Positions 33,325 through 42,716 of a DNA stretch of 64,000 bases are shown one piece after another. This DNA comes from Streptomyces solincola (GTDB lineage: Bacteria; Actinomycetota; Actinomycetes; Streptomycetales; Streptomycetaceae): NCBI RefSeq assembly GCF_002982015.1, contig NZ_PVLV01000085.1, positions 1 to 64,000 on the forward strand. The letters run 5' to 3'. The notes below the pieces were generated by a model, which did not search any database, was not told where the DNA came from, and saw nothing but the letters and a program-made list of their open reading frames with translations. Numbering within the stretch: position 1 is the stretch's first letter; the number at the start of each line of letters is the position of its first letter. Made by a program: the position numbers and the translations under genes.

Positions 33325-36300
33325 GTGGCCACAGTGCAGCGCTGGACCGGAAGGGAGGCGCGCGCTCTGCGGCTCGCGACGCGTCGGAGCGTGCGTCGTT
33401 TCGCCGCCTACCTCGGCGTCAGCGACCGGACGGTGTCCAATTGGGAGGCCCGAGGCGAGGAGATCGTTCTCACCCCGGATTCCCAGGCGTTATTGGATAC
33501 GGCGCTGGAGCGGAGCGACGCGGAGGTGCGGCAGCGCTTCTGGGACTCTGTTGGTGCTCCGATGTCCTCTGCCGCGCCCGCACCGGACCATTACCTCCCG
33601 ATACCCGTCCCGGAGCCCGGCTTGGTGCACAGGTCAGATGATTTCGAGGGGCTCGTCGCCGTCCTACGGGAGGCGTCGGCGGACAACAGCGCCTCCACGG
33701 TCGCCCTGTGCGGTCCCGGCGGGTTCGGGAAGACGACGCTCGCGACGCAGGTATGCCACGACCCTCGTGTACGGAACTCCTTCTCGGATTTCCTGTGGGT
33801 GGAGACAGGCGAGGGGTGCACAGCGGCGAGGGTTGTCGAGCTGATCTCCGACCTGTGCGTTCATCTGGACGGCAGCCGCCCTTCTTTCGCGGATCCGGAG
33901 CAGGCCGGCTTCCACCTGGCTCGTCTGCTCCAGGGACGGCGTGCCCTCCTCGTCATCGACAACGTCTGGTCCGCGGCCGATCTAAGCCCATTCCTGTTGG
34001 GTGGGAAGGACTGCGTACGGCTCGTCACCACCAGGAACGTGCGCGTGTGCCCCAGCGCCGCCAGGCTCGTACGGCTGGGTCCCATGGCGCCGGGCGAGAT
34101 CCGGGAGCTGCTCGTCCGCAACGTTGGGAACCTGGGCCAGGCGGAAGCCGCGCGCCTTGCCGGCGCGTGCGGAGGATGGCCCTTGCTGGCGTCGATCGTC
34201 GGGGCGAACGTCGCACAGGAGGTCGTCTCTGGTGCCCCGGCCGGTCGTGTGGTGGCTGAGACGAGCGCGACGATCCGTGCGTACGGCCCCCAGGCATTCG
34301 ACGTCTGGGACTCGGACCAGCGGAAGAACGCGATCGGGCAGGCCCTCGCGTCCAGTCTCCGCAGCCTTGAGGAAAGCGTCTCGATCGCGGGCCACTCGGA
34401 CCTGCGGGACCGGTACCTCTCGCTCGCGGTCTTCCCGCCGTCGCTGCCGATCCCCGTGTCGGTGCTCACTCACTGGTGGCGAACAGCGCACGGATGGGCG
34501 CCTCACGTGGTGAGGCAGTTCTGCCGACTGCTGTCCGACCGGTCCCTGATCAGCGCCTATCTCGCCGACCGGGACGCCATCGTGCTGCATGATGTGTTCC
34601 GGTCCTACCTGCGCCACCTGATCGGCGATCATTGGGCGGCCCTTCACCGGTCCCTTATCGAGTCATACCGGCACGGCATCGAGGGCGCGTGGGAGACGCT
34701 GGACGAGACCGAGGGCTACCTGTGGCGCCATCTCCCCTACCACCTGCGTGAAGCCGAGCTCGACGCCGAGCTCGTCAGCCTCCTGGCGTCCCCGTCGTAC
34801 GTGGTACGCAAGGTCGCGCTCGTCGGACACCAGCACCTGACCGCGGACGCCGCCGTCCTCGACGCTCTGCCAGGGCGGCGCGAGGCCGGCCACCCCCAGC
34901 GTGAGGAGTGGCTGACCGCCCGCGCCCTGACCGGCGCCGGGTACCTGCTGAGCGGACTGGAAAGCCCGGCTGACATCGCCTCGACGCTTTCCATCGTGCT
35001 GCGGCGCTCACCTCTGTCCCAGGCCACGCGAACCCTCGAACGCGTCACTGGTGCGGAGGTGGTGCTCGCCCCGAAGTGGCTACTGCCTCCCGAGGACGAC
35101 ACCACGGGAGCGGCCCCCGGCCACATTGGTGCGATTGTCAGCGTCTGCGCCGCTCGCGACATGGTCGCGTCGGGTGGCGAGGACGGAGTGGTCAGGCTGT
35201 GGAACGTCGACACCGGTCGGCTACTCCGAGCCCATCAGGCGCACATCGGGTGGGTGTTCGCCACCGCGCTCTCCTCGGACGGGCTGGTCCTCGCTTCGGC
35301 AGGAGACGACGGGGCGATCCGACTATGGCGTACCGACACCGGAGAACCCATCGGGGTGCTGCCCGGGCACAATCGCCGCATCCGCAGCCTCGCCTTCTCC
35401 CCATCCGGCCCGTTCCTGCTCTCCGGGGCCGAGGACGGAGCTGTGCATGTGTGGGACGTGGACAGGCTCGTGCTCGTGCGGTCGATGCGTACGGTCGGCA
35501 CTCCCGTCTGGTCCGTGGCGATTGGAGGAGACTCCCACTCGCTTGTGGCCGTGGCCGGCGAGGACGAGTTCGTCCGCCTCTTCGACCTGCGTACAGGTCG
35601 TCTCCTGGACGAACGCGCCGCTCACCGCGACTGGGTACGTTCCGTGGCCTTCGCCCCCGGCTCCTCTCTGTTGGTCTCCGGATCAGGTGACCGCTCCATC
35701 GCCGTGTGGGACGCGGCGGATGGCCAGCTCGCTCTCGTTCGCCGAATCGCCGATCTCAAGGCGCGCGTGCGTGCCGTTGCTCTGTCTTCGGACGATGCCA
35801 TCGTCGCCGCCACCGAAGAGCCGAGGATCCAGGCGTTCTCAGCGGAAGGCCCAGCGGGCGAGACTCAGCCTCCTCCGGGCGTCGACTGGGTGCGTTCACT
35901 CGCCAGAACAGGCGACGGCTCCGTGATAGCGGGATGTGAGGACGGTGCTGTTCGCGTCTGGACGGTGGGCAGGAGCAGGCTCAGGACGCTGGCCAGTGGC
36001 TCGAACACTGTGTGGTCCACGCAGTTCGCCGCCGACGGCCGTACCGCTGTGGTCGGCGACGGTGCCGGCGGCATCGGTGTCATCGACACCTCGACCGGGA
36101 CGGTCAGCAGGAGGCTCGCCGCAGCCGATGGGCGAGTTTGGTCCCTGGCAGGCAGCGGTGAGCACGTCGCGGCCGCCTGCGGCGACGGAGCGGTCAGGGT
36201 CTGGTCGCTGCTCGACAAGGCGTGGTCCCTCATCCTGAACCAGGACACCCCGCGTACGTGGGCCGTGGCGATGGCTCGCTCGACATCCCGACTTGCCGCA

Positions 36301-36846
36301 AGCACGGGCGACGGACACATCCGGGTTTGGGATTTCTCCGCCGGGGCGCTGCTGTGGAGCCAGGATGTTCATGCTGGCCGATTGCGCTCGCTTGCCTTCG
36401 ACGACAGCGGAGATCTCCTCGCTGCCTGTGGCGGCGACGGCTCCGTACGCGTGTGGCATGCCCTCACCGGCGAGTTCAAGGGCCGGTTCTCCAGCCCCAG
36501 CGGGTGGGCCCGCGCCGTCACGGTCGACGAACCGGGGCATCGCGTCGCGGTCGGGGCGGGAACCGGCGATATCGCCGTACGGCACCTGGGTACGGACAGG
36601 TTCACCTCCCACCTCTCCGGGCACACCGGCCGCATCCTCATGCTGGGCTTCCTCAACGACGAGGACCGCCTGGTGTCGGCCGCGGCGGACGGGACGGTGC
36701 GCCTGTGGGCGCTCGGAGAGCAGCGCCAGATCGCCAAGGTCAGGGTGGACGCCTCTTTGCACTGCGCGGCCTTCGAACCTCGTACGGGCGAGGTGCTGGT
36801 CGGCAGTGCGGCGGGGGTCGTGGCCCTGAAGATCAAGGACTCATGA
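33325..36846 (+). CDS. STAND regulator: HTH-NB-ARC-WD40
   Basis: This 1,173-aa protein has an N-terminal XRE-like HTH (about residues 15-50, LATRRSVRRFAAYLGVSDRT). An NB-ARC NTPase follows, with Walker A GPGGFGKTT (about 130), Walker B ALLVIDNVW (about 207) and a winged-helix region to about 560. The C-terminus is a WD40 array of about 12-14 repeats (600-1165; LWNVDTG, LWRTDTG, VWDVDRL and similar). STAND proteins sense a signal through the repeats and oligomerise on ATP binding; the HTH suggests transcription control of the divergent operon, though a defence role is possible. The GTG at 33325 follows GAAGGAG. Confidence 0.9.
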   Translation: MATVQRWTGREARALRLATRRSVRRFAAYLGVSDRTVSNWEARGEEIVLTPDSQALLDTALERSDAEVRQRFWDSVGAPMSSAAPAPDHYLPIPVPEPGLVHRSDDFEGLVAVLREASADNSASTVALCGPGGFGKTTLATQVCHDPRVRNSFSDFLWVETGEGCTAARVVELISDLCVHLDGSRPSFADPEQAGFHLARLLQGRRALLVIDNVWSAADLSPFLLGGKDCVRLVTTRNVRVCPSAARLVRLGPMAPGEIRELLVRNVGNLGQAEAARLAGACGGWPLLASIVGANVAQEVVSGAPAGRVVAETSATIRAYGPQAFDVWDSDQRKNAIGQALASSLRSLEESVSIAGHSDLRDRYLSLAVFPPSLPIPVSVLTHWWRTAHGWAPHVVRQFCRLLSDRSLISAYLADRDAIVLHDVFRSYLRHLIGDHWAALHRSLIESYRHGIEGAWETLDETEGYLWRHLPYHLREAELDAELVSLLASPSYVVRKVALVGHQHLTADAAVLDALPGRREAGHPQREEWLTARALTGAGYLLSGLESPADIASTLSIVLRRSPLSQATRTLERVTGAEVVLAPKWLLPPEDDTTGAAPGHIGAIVSVCAARDMVASGGEDGVVRLWNVDTGRLLRAHQAHIGWVFATALSSDGLVLASAGDDGAIRLWRTDTGEPIGVLPGHNRRIRSLAFSPSGPFLLSGAEDGAVHVWDVDRLVLVRSMRTVGTPVWSVAIGGDSHSLVAVAGEDEFVRLFDLRTGRLLDERAAHRDWVRSVAFAPGSSLLVSGSGDRSIAVWDAADGQLALVRRIADLKARVRAVALSSDDAIVAATEEPRIQAFSAEGPAGETQPPPGVDWVRSLARTGDGSVIAGCEDGAVRVWTVGRSRLRTLASGSNTVWSTQFAADGRTAVVGDGAGGIGVIDTSTGTVSRRLAAADGRVWSLAGSGEHVAAACGDGAVRVWSLLDKAWSLILNQDTPRTWAVAMARSTSRLAASTGDGHIRVWDFSAGALLWSQDVHAGRLRSLAFDDSGDLLAACGGDGSVRVWHALTGEFKGRFSSPSGWARAVTVDEPGHRVAVGAGTGDIAVRHLGTDRFTSHLSGHTGRILMLGFLNDEDRLVSAAADGTVRLWALGEQRQIAKVRVDASLHCAAFEPRTGEVLVGSAAGVVALKIKDS

Positions 36847-36871
36847 GCAACAAGCGAAGGGCTTGGACACC

Positions 36872-38098
36872 ATGACAGAGAAGACTCCCAGCACCGCGGA
36901 CGAAGGGGCCGACATCAGCTCGGGCCAGACCGCCGACCGCGAGGCGCCAGTCATCCTGAGTAACGAGCCCGGCTCGTTCGCCTGGGGCGTCCTGGCCAAA
37001 CGCCACCCGGCCCTGATCCAGCAGGTGCGAGACGCCTTCCCGTACGGGCGCCGACAGCACGAGGCCCTCGATGCCCTGCTGGACGAGATCACCAACGGTG
37101 TTGTCGAACCGCTCGCTCCTGCGGAGCACGATCACGGGCAGTGGACGGACTGGGGGCGGGAGCACTTCGGGCGACCTTGGTTCGACGCCCCGTTCCTATG
37201 GGCGGAGAGCTACTTCTACCGCAGGCTCCTCGCCGCCATCGAGTACTTCGGTACCGGCCCGTGGCAGGGAGTCGATCCCTTCGCTCCGTTCAAGCAGGCC
37301 GAACTTCGCAGCGAGGCGGTGGAAGAGGAGCTGCGGTCCCTGGACGCGCTCGCCGACGGACCTGCGGACGAGCGAGCCACGGCGTTGCTCCACGCCTCGC
37401 TCTGGGGCAACCGCGCGGACCTCGGCTTCCGTGTCTCGGCGGGGGAGCCAGCGACCGGCGAAGCTACCTCCGCTCTCGTCGCTGACGAGAGCGGCGTGCT
37501 TTGGCAGCTCCTGCCCGCCGGAGCGCCCGCGACCGTCGCCGTGGTGGCGGACAACGCCGGCCGCGAGCTGATCCCGGACCTGATCCTCATCGATCACCTC
37601 CTCGAACGCCGGCACGCCGAGCGGGTCGTGCTCCACGTCAAGCCGTACCCGTACTACGTCTCCGACGCGATGACGGCGGACGTCGTCGACTGCCTCCGCC
37701 GCCTCACCGAGGCATCCGGCGAAGCAGGCACGATCGGCGGCCGACTGTGGAAGGCCATGGCGTCAGGACGCCTGGAGGTCCGCACCCACCCCTTCTTCTG
37801 CGCTCCGCTGCCGTACGAAGAGATGTCCGAGGACCTTCGAAGCGAGTTCGAGGCCGCCACGCTCACCATCCTGAAGGGCGACCTCAACTACCGCCGCCTG
37901 GTGGGCGACCGGCTCTGGGACGCCACGGCGCCGTTCGCCGACCTCACCGCGTACTTCCCAGGGGCCGTCGCAGCCCTCCGCACCCTGAAGTCCGACGTCA
38001 TCGTCGGCCTGGACCACGGAACGCTGGACGCCCTCGAACAGTCCGGTGCGGCGTGGCGTACCAGCGGCACTCACGCTCTGATCCAGGTTCGGCCATAG
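36872..38098 (+). CDS. ARMT1/DUF89-type damage-control phosphatase
   Basis: This 408-aa protein has the DUF89 metal-site motifs VADNAGRELIPDL (about residues 231-243) and KGDLNYRRLVGD (about 340). The family contains cobalt/manganese-dependent phosphatases acting on sugar phosphates and damaged phosphometabolites. The ATG at 36872 follows GAAGGG. It begins 25 bp after the STAND regulator gene, so the two are likely co-transcribed. In this cluster it may clear or recycle a phosphosugar. Eukaryotic relatives were also proposed to methylate proteins, but that is less likely here. Confidence 0.85.
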   Translation: MTEKTPSTADEGADISSGQTADREAPVILSNEPGSFAWGVLAKRHPALIQQVRDAFPYGRRQHEALDALLDEITNGVVEPLAPAEHDHGQWTDWGREHFGRPWFDAPFLWAESYFYRRLLAAIEYFGTGPWQGVDPFAPFKQAELRSEAVEEELRSLDALADGPADERATALLHASLWGNRADLGFRVSAGEPATGEATSALVADESGVLWQLLPAGAPATVAVVADNAGRELIPDLILIDHLLERRHAERVVLHVKPYPYYVSDAMTADVVDCLRRLTEASGEAGTIGGRLWKAMASGRLEVRTHPFFCAPLPYEEMSEDLRSEFEAATLTILKGDLNYRRLVGDRLWDATAPFADLTAYFPGAVAALRTLKSDVIVGLDHGTLDALEQSGAAWRTSGTHALIQVRP

Positions 38099-38136
38099 CC
38101 CTGGCCGCGACGCGACTCCTCGCTGACGTGTTCCAT

Positions 38137-38583
38137 GCACCGAGCGGGGCCAGGTCCTACCTAGTGCGACCTGGAGCCGTGGGGTGCGTGGACGGACCTC
38201 CCTTCTGGCTTCGACCCCTGGCCCTGTCCGCCCACGCTTCTCGAAATCGATGGATCCGACGAGGTATCGGCCCGCCACGCTGCCGCCTGCTCGGCCCTGA
38301 CCACACAGAAGCCCGTTTTTGGAGTGTCCACGAGGTCTCCGGAAGAGCGAGTTGGGCCGCGACTCCCTCGCCGAGCCCATTTCGCGCCACCGGCGGGATC
38401 CTCCCGCACATCCACGTCTCCGCCGGCCTGAAGGCCCAGTCGGCCGACGGCAGGACGAGCCACCTCCTCAGCGTCAAGGTGCAGTTCCTCAGCGAGCTGC
38501 TGATCGTGGAGGTCACGTCGCCCACGATGACCTCGCCCCGGAACCCCGACCTCTACGACGTTCCGCTGCTCACGTTCGGCTGA
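38137..38583 (+). pseudogene. PPC-domain (DUF296) protein remnant
   Basis: The last 60 codons read cleanly as the end of a PPC/DUF296 protein (GGILPHIHVSAGLKAQSADG, then VEVTSPTMTSPRNPDLYDVP). Upstream, the expected domain continues only in shifted frames (GRDSLAEPI in one, SYLVRPGAV in another), and no start with a ribosome binding site was found. It appears to be a frameshifted gene that once followed the ARMT1-like gene. Confidence 0.7.
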
Positions 38584-39193
38584 CCGGCAGGAGCTGGCGG
38601 AGCCAGGGGTGGCCGGGCGCGGTCACCTTGATCGCGTCCGCCAGCCAGGCGCGTGCCGGAGCGTCGAGCAGCGGTAGTACCGCTGTGAAGTCGGTCTCGT
38701 CCTTGTCCCGGGTCGCCTTCGCCTTGTAGAAGAGCTGCACCTCGGGCGCGAGATACGGGATGCCCGTCTCGCTCGTCCGCCCGAGCCGGTCGATCGGGAG
38801 GCGAATGTCCGGGGTGCGCCGCGAGACCCACTGGGTGCCCTCGGCCTCGTCCAGCATGAGCTGCACCGACCAGGGCGCCTCCGGCGTGCGGCGGCACCAG
38901 ATGTCGTGCAGCGGCGGCCGTAGGAGCTCTCCAGGACGCCACGGTCGCAGCTCCCCCTGGCCGGGTGGGTCGGCCACGTACAGGTCCCAGTCGGCCAGGA
39001 GGTTCCGTACCCGGGCCTGGTCACGCCGGAGGACGAGGACGTCGAGATCGCCGTGTGCGCGCAGCTCCCGGCCGACCGCGAGCTCGATCGCGTAGCCACC
39101 GGCGATCCACCATGGGAAGTCCGCCATGGCGAAGACCGCGGCCACATCCTCGGGACGATCCGGCACCCAGCGTCCCAACACGTCAGCACTCAC
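38570..39193 (-). CDS. Nucleotidyltransferase, AAD-like (aminoglycoside adenylyltransferase type)
   Basis: This 207-aa protein has FPWWIAGGYAIELAVGREL and HGDLDVLVLRRDQ, the GG and DxD catalytic signature of the aminoglycoside 2''-adenylyltransferase-like nucleotidyltransferase fold, followed by IPYLAPEVQLFYKAK typical of that group. It would transfer a nucleotide to a small molecule or act as an antitoxin-like enzyme; resistance activity is only a possibility. The GTG at 39193 was chosen. The end overlaps the PPC remnant on the other strand by 14 nt. Confidence 0.82.
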   Translation of the reverse strand: MSADVLGRWVPDRPEDVAAVFAMADFPWWIAGGYAIELAVGRELRAHGDLDVLVLRRDQARVRNLLADWDLYVADPPGQGELRPWRPGELLRPPLHDIWCRRTPEAPWSVQLMLDEAEGTQWVSRRTPDIRLPIDRLGRTSETGIPYLAPEVQLFYKAKATRDKDETDFTAVLPLLDAPARAWLADAIKVTAPGHPWLRQLLPVSRT

Positions 39194-39561
39194 CCGCCCA
39201 TACTCGCAGTGATCAGGCGGGCGGAGGCGAAGGCGACAGCGGTTCGGCGGTCTCGCTGGAGCGCCTGTCGCCCCTCGAACCCTGTGATCACGAACGCCCA
39301 TGAGCATCAGGGCTACCGGCAGCCATCCTTGAGCGAGTGACTCGCGACCAGCCTCGTGGCCGGGGGCTTGAGCCACGACCACCCCATGGGCCGGACACGC
39401 TCGATGCCATGGCGCTTTATGCGGTTTCTACGCCTTTCGGTGGCGCACGCACTGCCGCAGCCGCTCCGGATCCCTGCGAGGAGGCCACCGACCCGCAGGA
39501 GGTCCGCCGCCCGATGACCAGTGCGCCGTTCGCCGCCCTCGTATCTCGGTCCCCGCCAGGT
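39194..39561. other. Gap between two nucleotidyltransferase genes
   Basis: 368 bp with no gene that can be supported. Both neighbours are on the minus strand, so this holds the promoter of the AAD-like gene. No clear hairpin or operator was seen. Confidence 0.5.
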
Positions 39562-40266
39562 TCACGAAGTCCCACCACGCTTGTAGCCGACCCACAACCG
39601 ACCACCGGCCTGCCCGATCACCTCGTCGACAGCGGCTACGAGGGGCTCTACCCGCCCCTCCAACACCTCCCGCAGGCCACGGTGCAGTCGCAAGCTGAGC
39701 CCCGGTGAGGTCGTCTCCAGACGGCGTGCGAGCCACTTTCCACCCCCGCCCCACGAGTGGCTGATGGCTAGTGCCAACTCGCCTGTGCGTCGAACCAGTT
39801 CGGTGGCAATGAACATTCGCTCGCTTTGGTCGCTGCTTCCTGCGAGGTCGTCGAGGAGGTCGGTGATCGCGTAGCGGCGATCGTCAATCTCATCGGCCGA
39901 CACCATGGGTGGCCCTGCGGCGGTCAGCTTTCGGGCCTCCGCTGCGATGCGCGCGCCGACTCCGTCAGCGTCGAATAGCAGCTCACCGTCGGCGCACATC
40001 CAAAGCAGCGGCGACCGGCGCTTGCGTACTTCCCGCTCAACGTACGCGTACCACGTCGCTTCGGTGTGCACGAACATCTCCACCGGCCAGTCGTCACTTC
40101 GGAGGCTGGCCCGGTACGGGGCTGGGGCTCCGTGGAGCAGGACCACGATGTCGAGGTCCGACATTGCCGTGCGGCGGCCCGTCACCACGCTGCCTCCCAA
40201 GAAGGCAGCCTGGGCGTCGGGGTGGTGTTCAACTACAACGGCATGTGCGGCCTCGATCGCATCCAT
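39562..40266 (-). CDS. Nucleotidyltransferase-domain protein
   Basis: This 234-aa protein has FLGGSVVTGRRTAMSDLDIV (about residues 20-39), the GGS-x9-DxD signature of the pol-beta-like nucleotidyltransferase superfamily, followed by a helical C-terminal domain (TELVRRTGELALAISHSWGG). It differs from its neighbour at 38570 in motif spacing and length. The ATG at 40266 is well placed before the domain. Substrate unknown: a small-molecule or antibiotic modifier, or a toxin-antitoxin nucleotidyltransferase, would all fit. Confidence 0.8.
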   Translation of the reverse strand: MDAIEAAHAVVVEHHPDAQAAFLGGSVVTGRRTAMSDLDIVVLLHGAPAPYRASLRSDDWPVEMFVHTEATWYAYVEREVRKRRSPLLWMCADGELLFDADGVGARIAAEARKLTAAGPPMVSADEIDDRRYAITDLLDDLAGSSDQSERMFIATELVRRTGELALAISHSWGGGGKWLARRLETTSPGLSLRLHRGLREVLEGRVEPLVAAVDEVIGQAGGRLWVGYKRGGTS

Positions 40267-40456
40267 GCGGCAACTATCAGCATTCTGCCCACCACGCGCA
40301 CGCCGTTTCTCCGCCGTACGACGACGCTGTCTCACGCCTCGTCGCAGTTCGCCCGGGGCAGACAGCAAAGATCCGTGAACGACTGGCCAACGCTGCAACG
40401 GCATGTCAACGTGGACGACCCTCCTGCAAACCACCAGGTCAAAGAGGTGATCGCCC

Positions 40457-40933
40457 GTGATTCCGGAACCCCCGAGTCCCGGATTCTCCACCACCATCGA
40501 GGCCCTGCGGTTGCGTAAGTGGCAGCTCGGCCCGGGCCAGCCCACGCTCGTAATGGATCAGTTCTGCGCCGACGACTTCAACCTGGTCGTCGATGACCGC
40601 GCGGACGTACACGTCAACTCCAAGGACGGCTCCTTCTATCTCGGATGGTTCCCGTCCGGCCGTCCTGGTACCGACGGCGAGGGGTGGAAGATCGCCGTCA
40701 CCGGTACGGCCAAGGTGCGCGGCTACCAGATGTCCTTCGACACCGAGACGCCGGCGGATGTCGTCGCCGCCGCAGTCGCTCGCGTGCTGGAGACCTCCAG
40801 CAGGTGTGACAGCAGAGGCTCGAGTCGGCGGCCCTCGGGCGGCTCGGCCGTCGCCTCGCCAGGCCGCCATGTGGAAACGAAGACCGGTCATCTGCCACCC
40901 AAGGCCGCCGCAAAACCGGCACGGCATTCCTGA
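40457..40933 (+). CDS. DUF317-domain protein
   Basis: This 158-aa protein has a DUF317-like N-terminal part (DFNLVVDDRADVHVNSKDGS, then YLGWFPSG and TPADVVAAAVARVLE) and a low-complexity Ser/Arg/Lys tail that looks like readthrough of decayed sequence. DUF317 proteins are frequent in Streptomyces and their elements; function unknown. It is in the same reading frame as the next DUF317 gene, from which it is separated by two stop codons. The GTG follows AGAGG. Confidence 0.72.
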   Translation: MIPEPPSPGFSTTIEALRLRKWQLGPGQPTLVMDQFCADDFNLVVDDRADVHVNSKDGSFYLGWFPSGRPGTDGEGWKIAVTGTAKVRGYQMSFDTETPADVVAAAVARVLETSSRCDSRGSSRRPSGGSAVASPGRHVETKTGHLPPKAAAKPARHS

Positions 40934-40984
40934 CCAGCCGCCAGGCACCGGCGGCAATGAAACCCCCACGCCTTTGGAGGCGCC

Positions 40985-41794
40985 CTGCATCCCGACTTCC
41001 CGTTCGAACCGCTCGCCCCGACCGGCGACCCGTCCGCGTGCTGGGTTGGCCCCCGTCACCTGGCTGGTGACGACGGACGTCTGTACGACGCTGTCGCCGA
41101 CACACTCGCCGGCCTGGGCTGGACGAGCCTGGCGATCGTTCGTGGTCGCCAGGTGCCGGATGAGGCGCCGGAGGACCGTCAGGTCCTGCGCAGCACCGTC
41201 CTGCACATCAGTCCCGACTCCCTGCGGTGGGCGCAGTGGGTTCTGCCGGACGAGCCGTTCCACCTGGGAAACCTGCCGATCGCTTGGCAGGTCTCCGCTC
41301 GCGCGGGCCTGAGCAGTCCGCTCGCCCAGTGGTCGGCCTACTTCACCCCCGAAGTCCCCGGAGAGGTCCTCGCCGACTTCCTCGCTGCTCTCGACGCCCG
41401 CGATCAGCCCGCCCTTTCGCTCGGTGGCTCCGAGTTGGTCCTCGACGCCGTTACGGCGCACGGGTGGCTGCGTGACGTCGACCAGCCCGGCGCCGGAGCG
41501 GTCGATCCGACTTTCGCCTCCCACATCCGCCTCGGGGAGGTGCCGCCCCTCATCCAGGACGCCGACCCTCGGGCGCTGGTGGCTGAGGCGGACGAGGCGG
41601 TCCTTGCTGGATGGCAGGCGTGGGCTGAGCCGGTGCTCGGCGCGGGATACCTGTGGGCGGCTTCCTTCGGCCCCAGCGTGCCGCACGACCTCGTCGCCGC
41701 CTTCGCCGACTCCCTCAGTTCCAGCGCACCGGTCCTGCGCCGGGTGCTGCCGGAGAGTACACGCGACCGGCTCCTGTGCGCTCCAGCCAGCTAG
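40985..41794 (+). CDS. DUF317-domain protein, probable CTG start
   Basis: The coding signal begins at HPDFPFEPLAPTGDPSACWVG, upstream of any ATG, GTG or TTG in this frame. A strong ribosome binding site GGAGG (40976-40980) stands 4 nt before a CTG codon at 40985, giving a 269-aa protein. The next standard start (GTG, 41153) would delete the first third of the domain. Motifs such as RWAQWVLPDEPFHLGN and SSPLAQWSAYFTPEVPGEV fit DUF317. Either translation starts at CTG or the 5' end is frameshifted from the ATG at 40957. Confidence 0.65.
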   Translation: MHPDFPFEPLAPTGDPSACWVGPRHLAGDDGRLYDAVADTLAGLGWTSLAIVRGRQVPDEAPEDRQVLRSTVLHISPDSLRWAQWVLPDEPFHLGNLPIAWQVSARAGLSSPLAQWSAYFTPEVPGEVLADFLAALDARDQPALSLGGSELVLDAVTAHGWLRDVDQPGAGAVDPTFASHIRLGEVPPLIQDADPRALVAEADEAVLAGWQAWAEPVLGAGYLWAASFGPSVPHDLVAAFADSLSSSAPVLRRVLPESTRDRLLCAPAS

Positions 41795-41959
41795 GGATCC
41801 TGTCCGATGGGTCAGTGACGAGCTGAAGACCGGCCTCCGCCCGACTGGCGGGACCGTCGGCGGCGACGCCCAGCACGTTTCTGCCGAATGGGGGAACACA
41901 TACCGGGTGCCGACCTCGAGCGCATGGCCCCAGGCCAGCCAGTCGTGACAATCGCGGTC

Positions 41960-42415
41960 ATGACATCGATGACGGAGACCTTCCACGAGGCCCTACAAAA
42001 GGCGCTGGCCGGTCGGGACACGGTCAGCATCCGCGGCACCCTGATCGAGATGCTGCATCGAGACCCCTCCAAGACGGAGGTCTCAGCAGCCCACAAGGCG
42101 GCCCGAAGGATCGCCGAGGACGGGGACGCGGTCCTCATCTCCCTGCTTCCAGACCAGGCCGGCGCCGACGCCTACGTGCCTACGGGCCGCGGGGCTAGGA
42201 GTCGGGCCTCGAACTACCTGACCGTGGACGAGAAGATCATCAAGGACTTGCCCTGCCGCGTCGAGCTCGCCACAGAGAAGTGGGACGCGATCATCGACGA
42301 AGGCATGCGGCTCACCCAGCAGAAGATCGAAAGCGACCCAGTGCTCTCGGCGTTCCTGCCTGGCTGGCAGGCCGAACCGTGTGCCGAGAAGAGAGCTCGT
42401 CTCGCGGCCAGCTGA
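41960..42415 (+). CDS. Hypothetical protein (about 151 aa)
   Basis: A soluble, mostly helical protein with the segments TFHEALQKALAGRDTVSIRG, HKAARRIAEDGDAVLISLLP and NYLTVDEKIIKDLPCRVELA. No family was recognised. Starts at 41888, 41960 and 41969 are all in frame and none has a good ribosome binding site; 41960 was chosen because the well-formed helix pattern begins there. It is followed by a strong bidirectional terminator. Confidence 0.6.
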   Translation: MTSMTETFHEALQKALAGRDTVSIRGTLIEMLHRDPSKTEVSAAHKAARRIAEDGDAVLISLLPDQAGADAYVPTGRGARSRASNYLTVDEKIIKDLPCRVELATEKWDAIIDEGMRLTQQKIESDPVLSAFLPGWQAEPCAEKRARLAAS

Positions 42416-42716
42416 CCGCGTGACGCAGGCGATGGAGCTTCGAAAAACCACCGGTACTCCATCGCCCTACCGCCTCGCTGGCGCCCGCACAAATCCGCGA
42501 CCCACCGGACGCGCCTAATAAGGGCCATTCAACACATCGAAGCCGGGCCTCCCGACGGGAAGCCCGGCTTCGATGCGTGTCCTGTCCTGGCGAAGCCCGT
42601 GCGCCACGGCTCGCGGTTGTCGGCTACCGGGACGCCGTACACCTCGGTGTCAGATGCTGGCATCCATCCCAGGGGCCGGTCGCATCCTCACGCTGGGCGC
42701 TGGCGACCGACCCTCG
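42416..42716. other. Convergent intergenic region
   Basis: 301 bp between convergent genes. It contains the terminator at 42535-42575 and nothing else that could be identified. Confidence 0.55.
42535..42575. terminator. Bidirectional terminator hairpin
   Basis: Arms 42535-42548 and 42562-42575 (CATCGAAGCCGGGC and its complement) form a perfect 14-bp stem with a 13-nt loop. It lies between convergent genes and can serve both strands. Confidence 0.75.
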
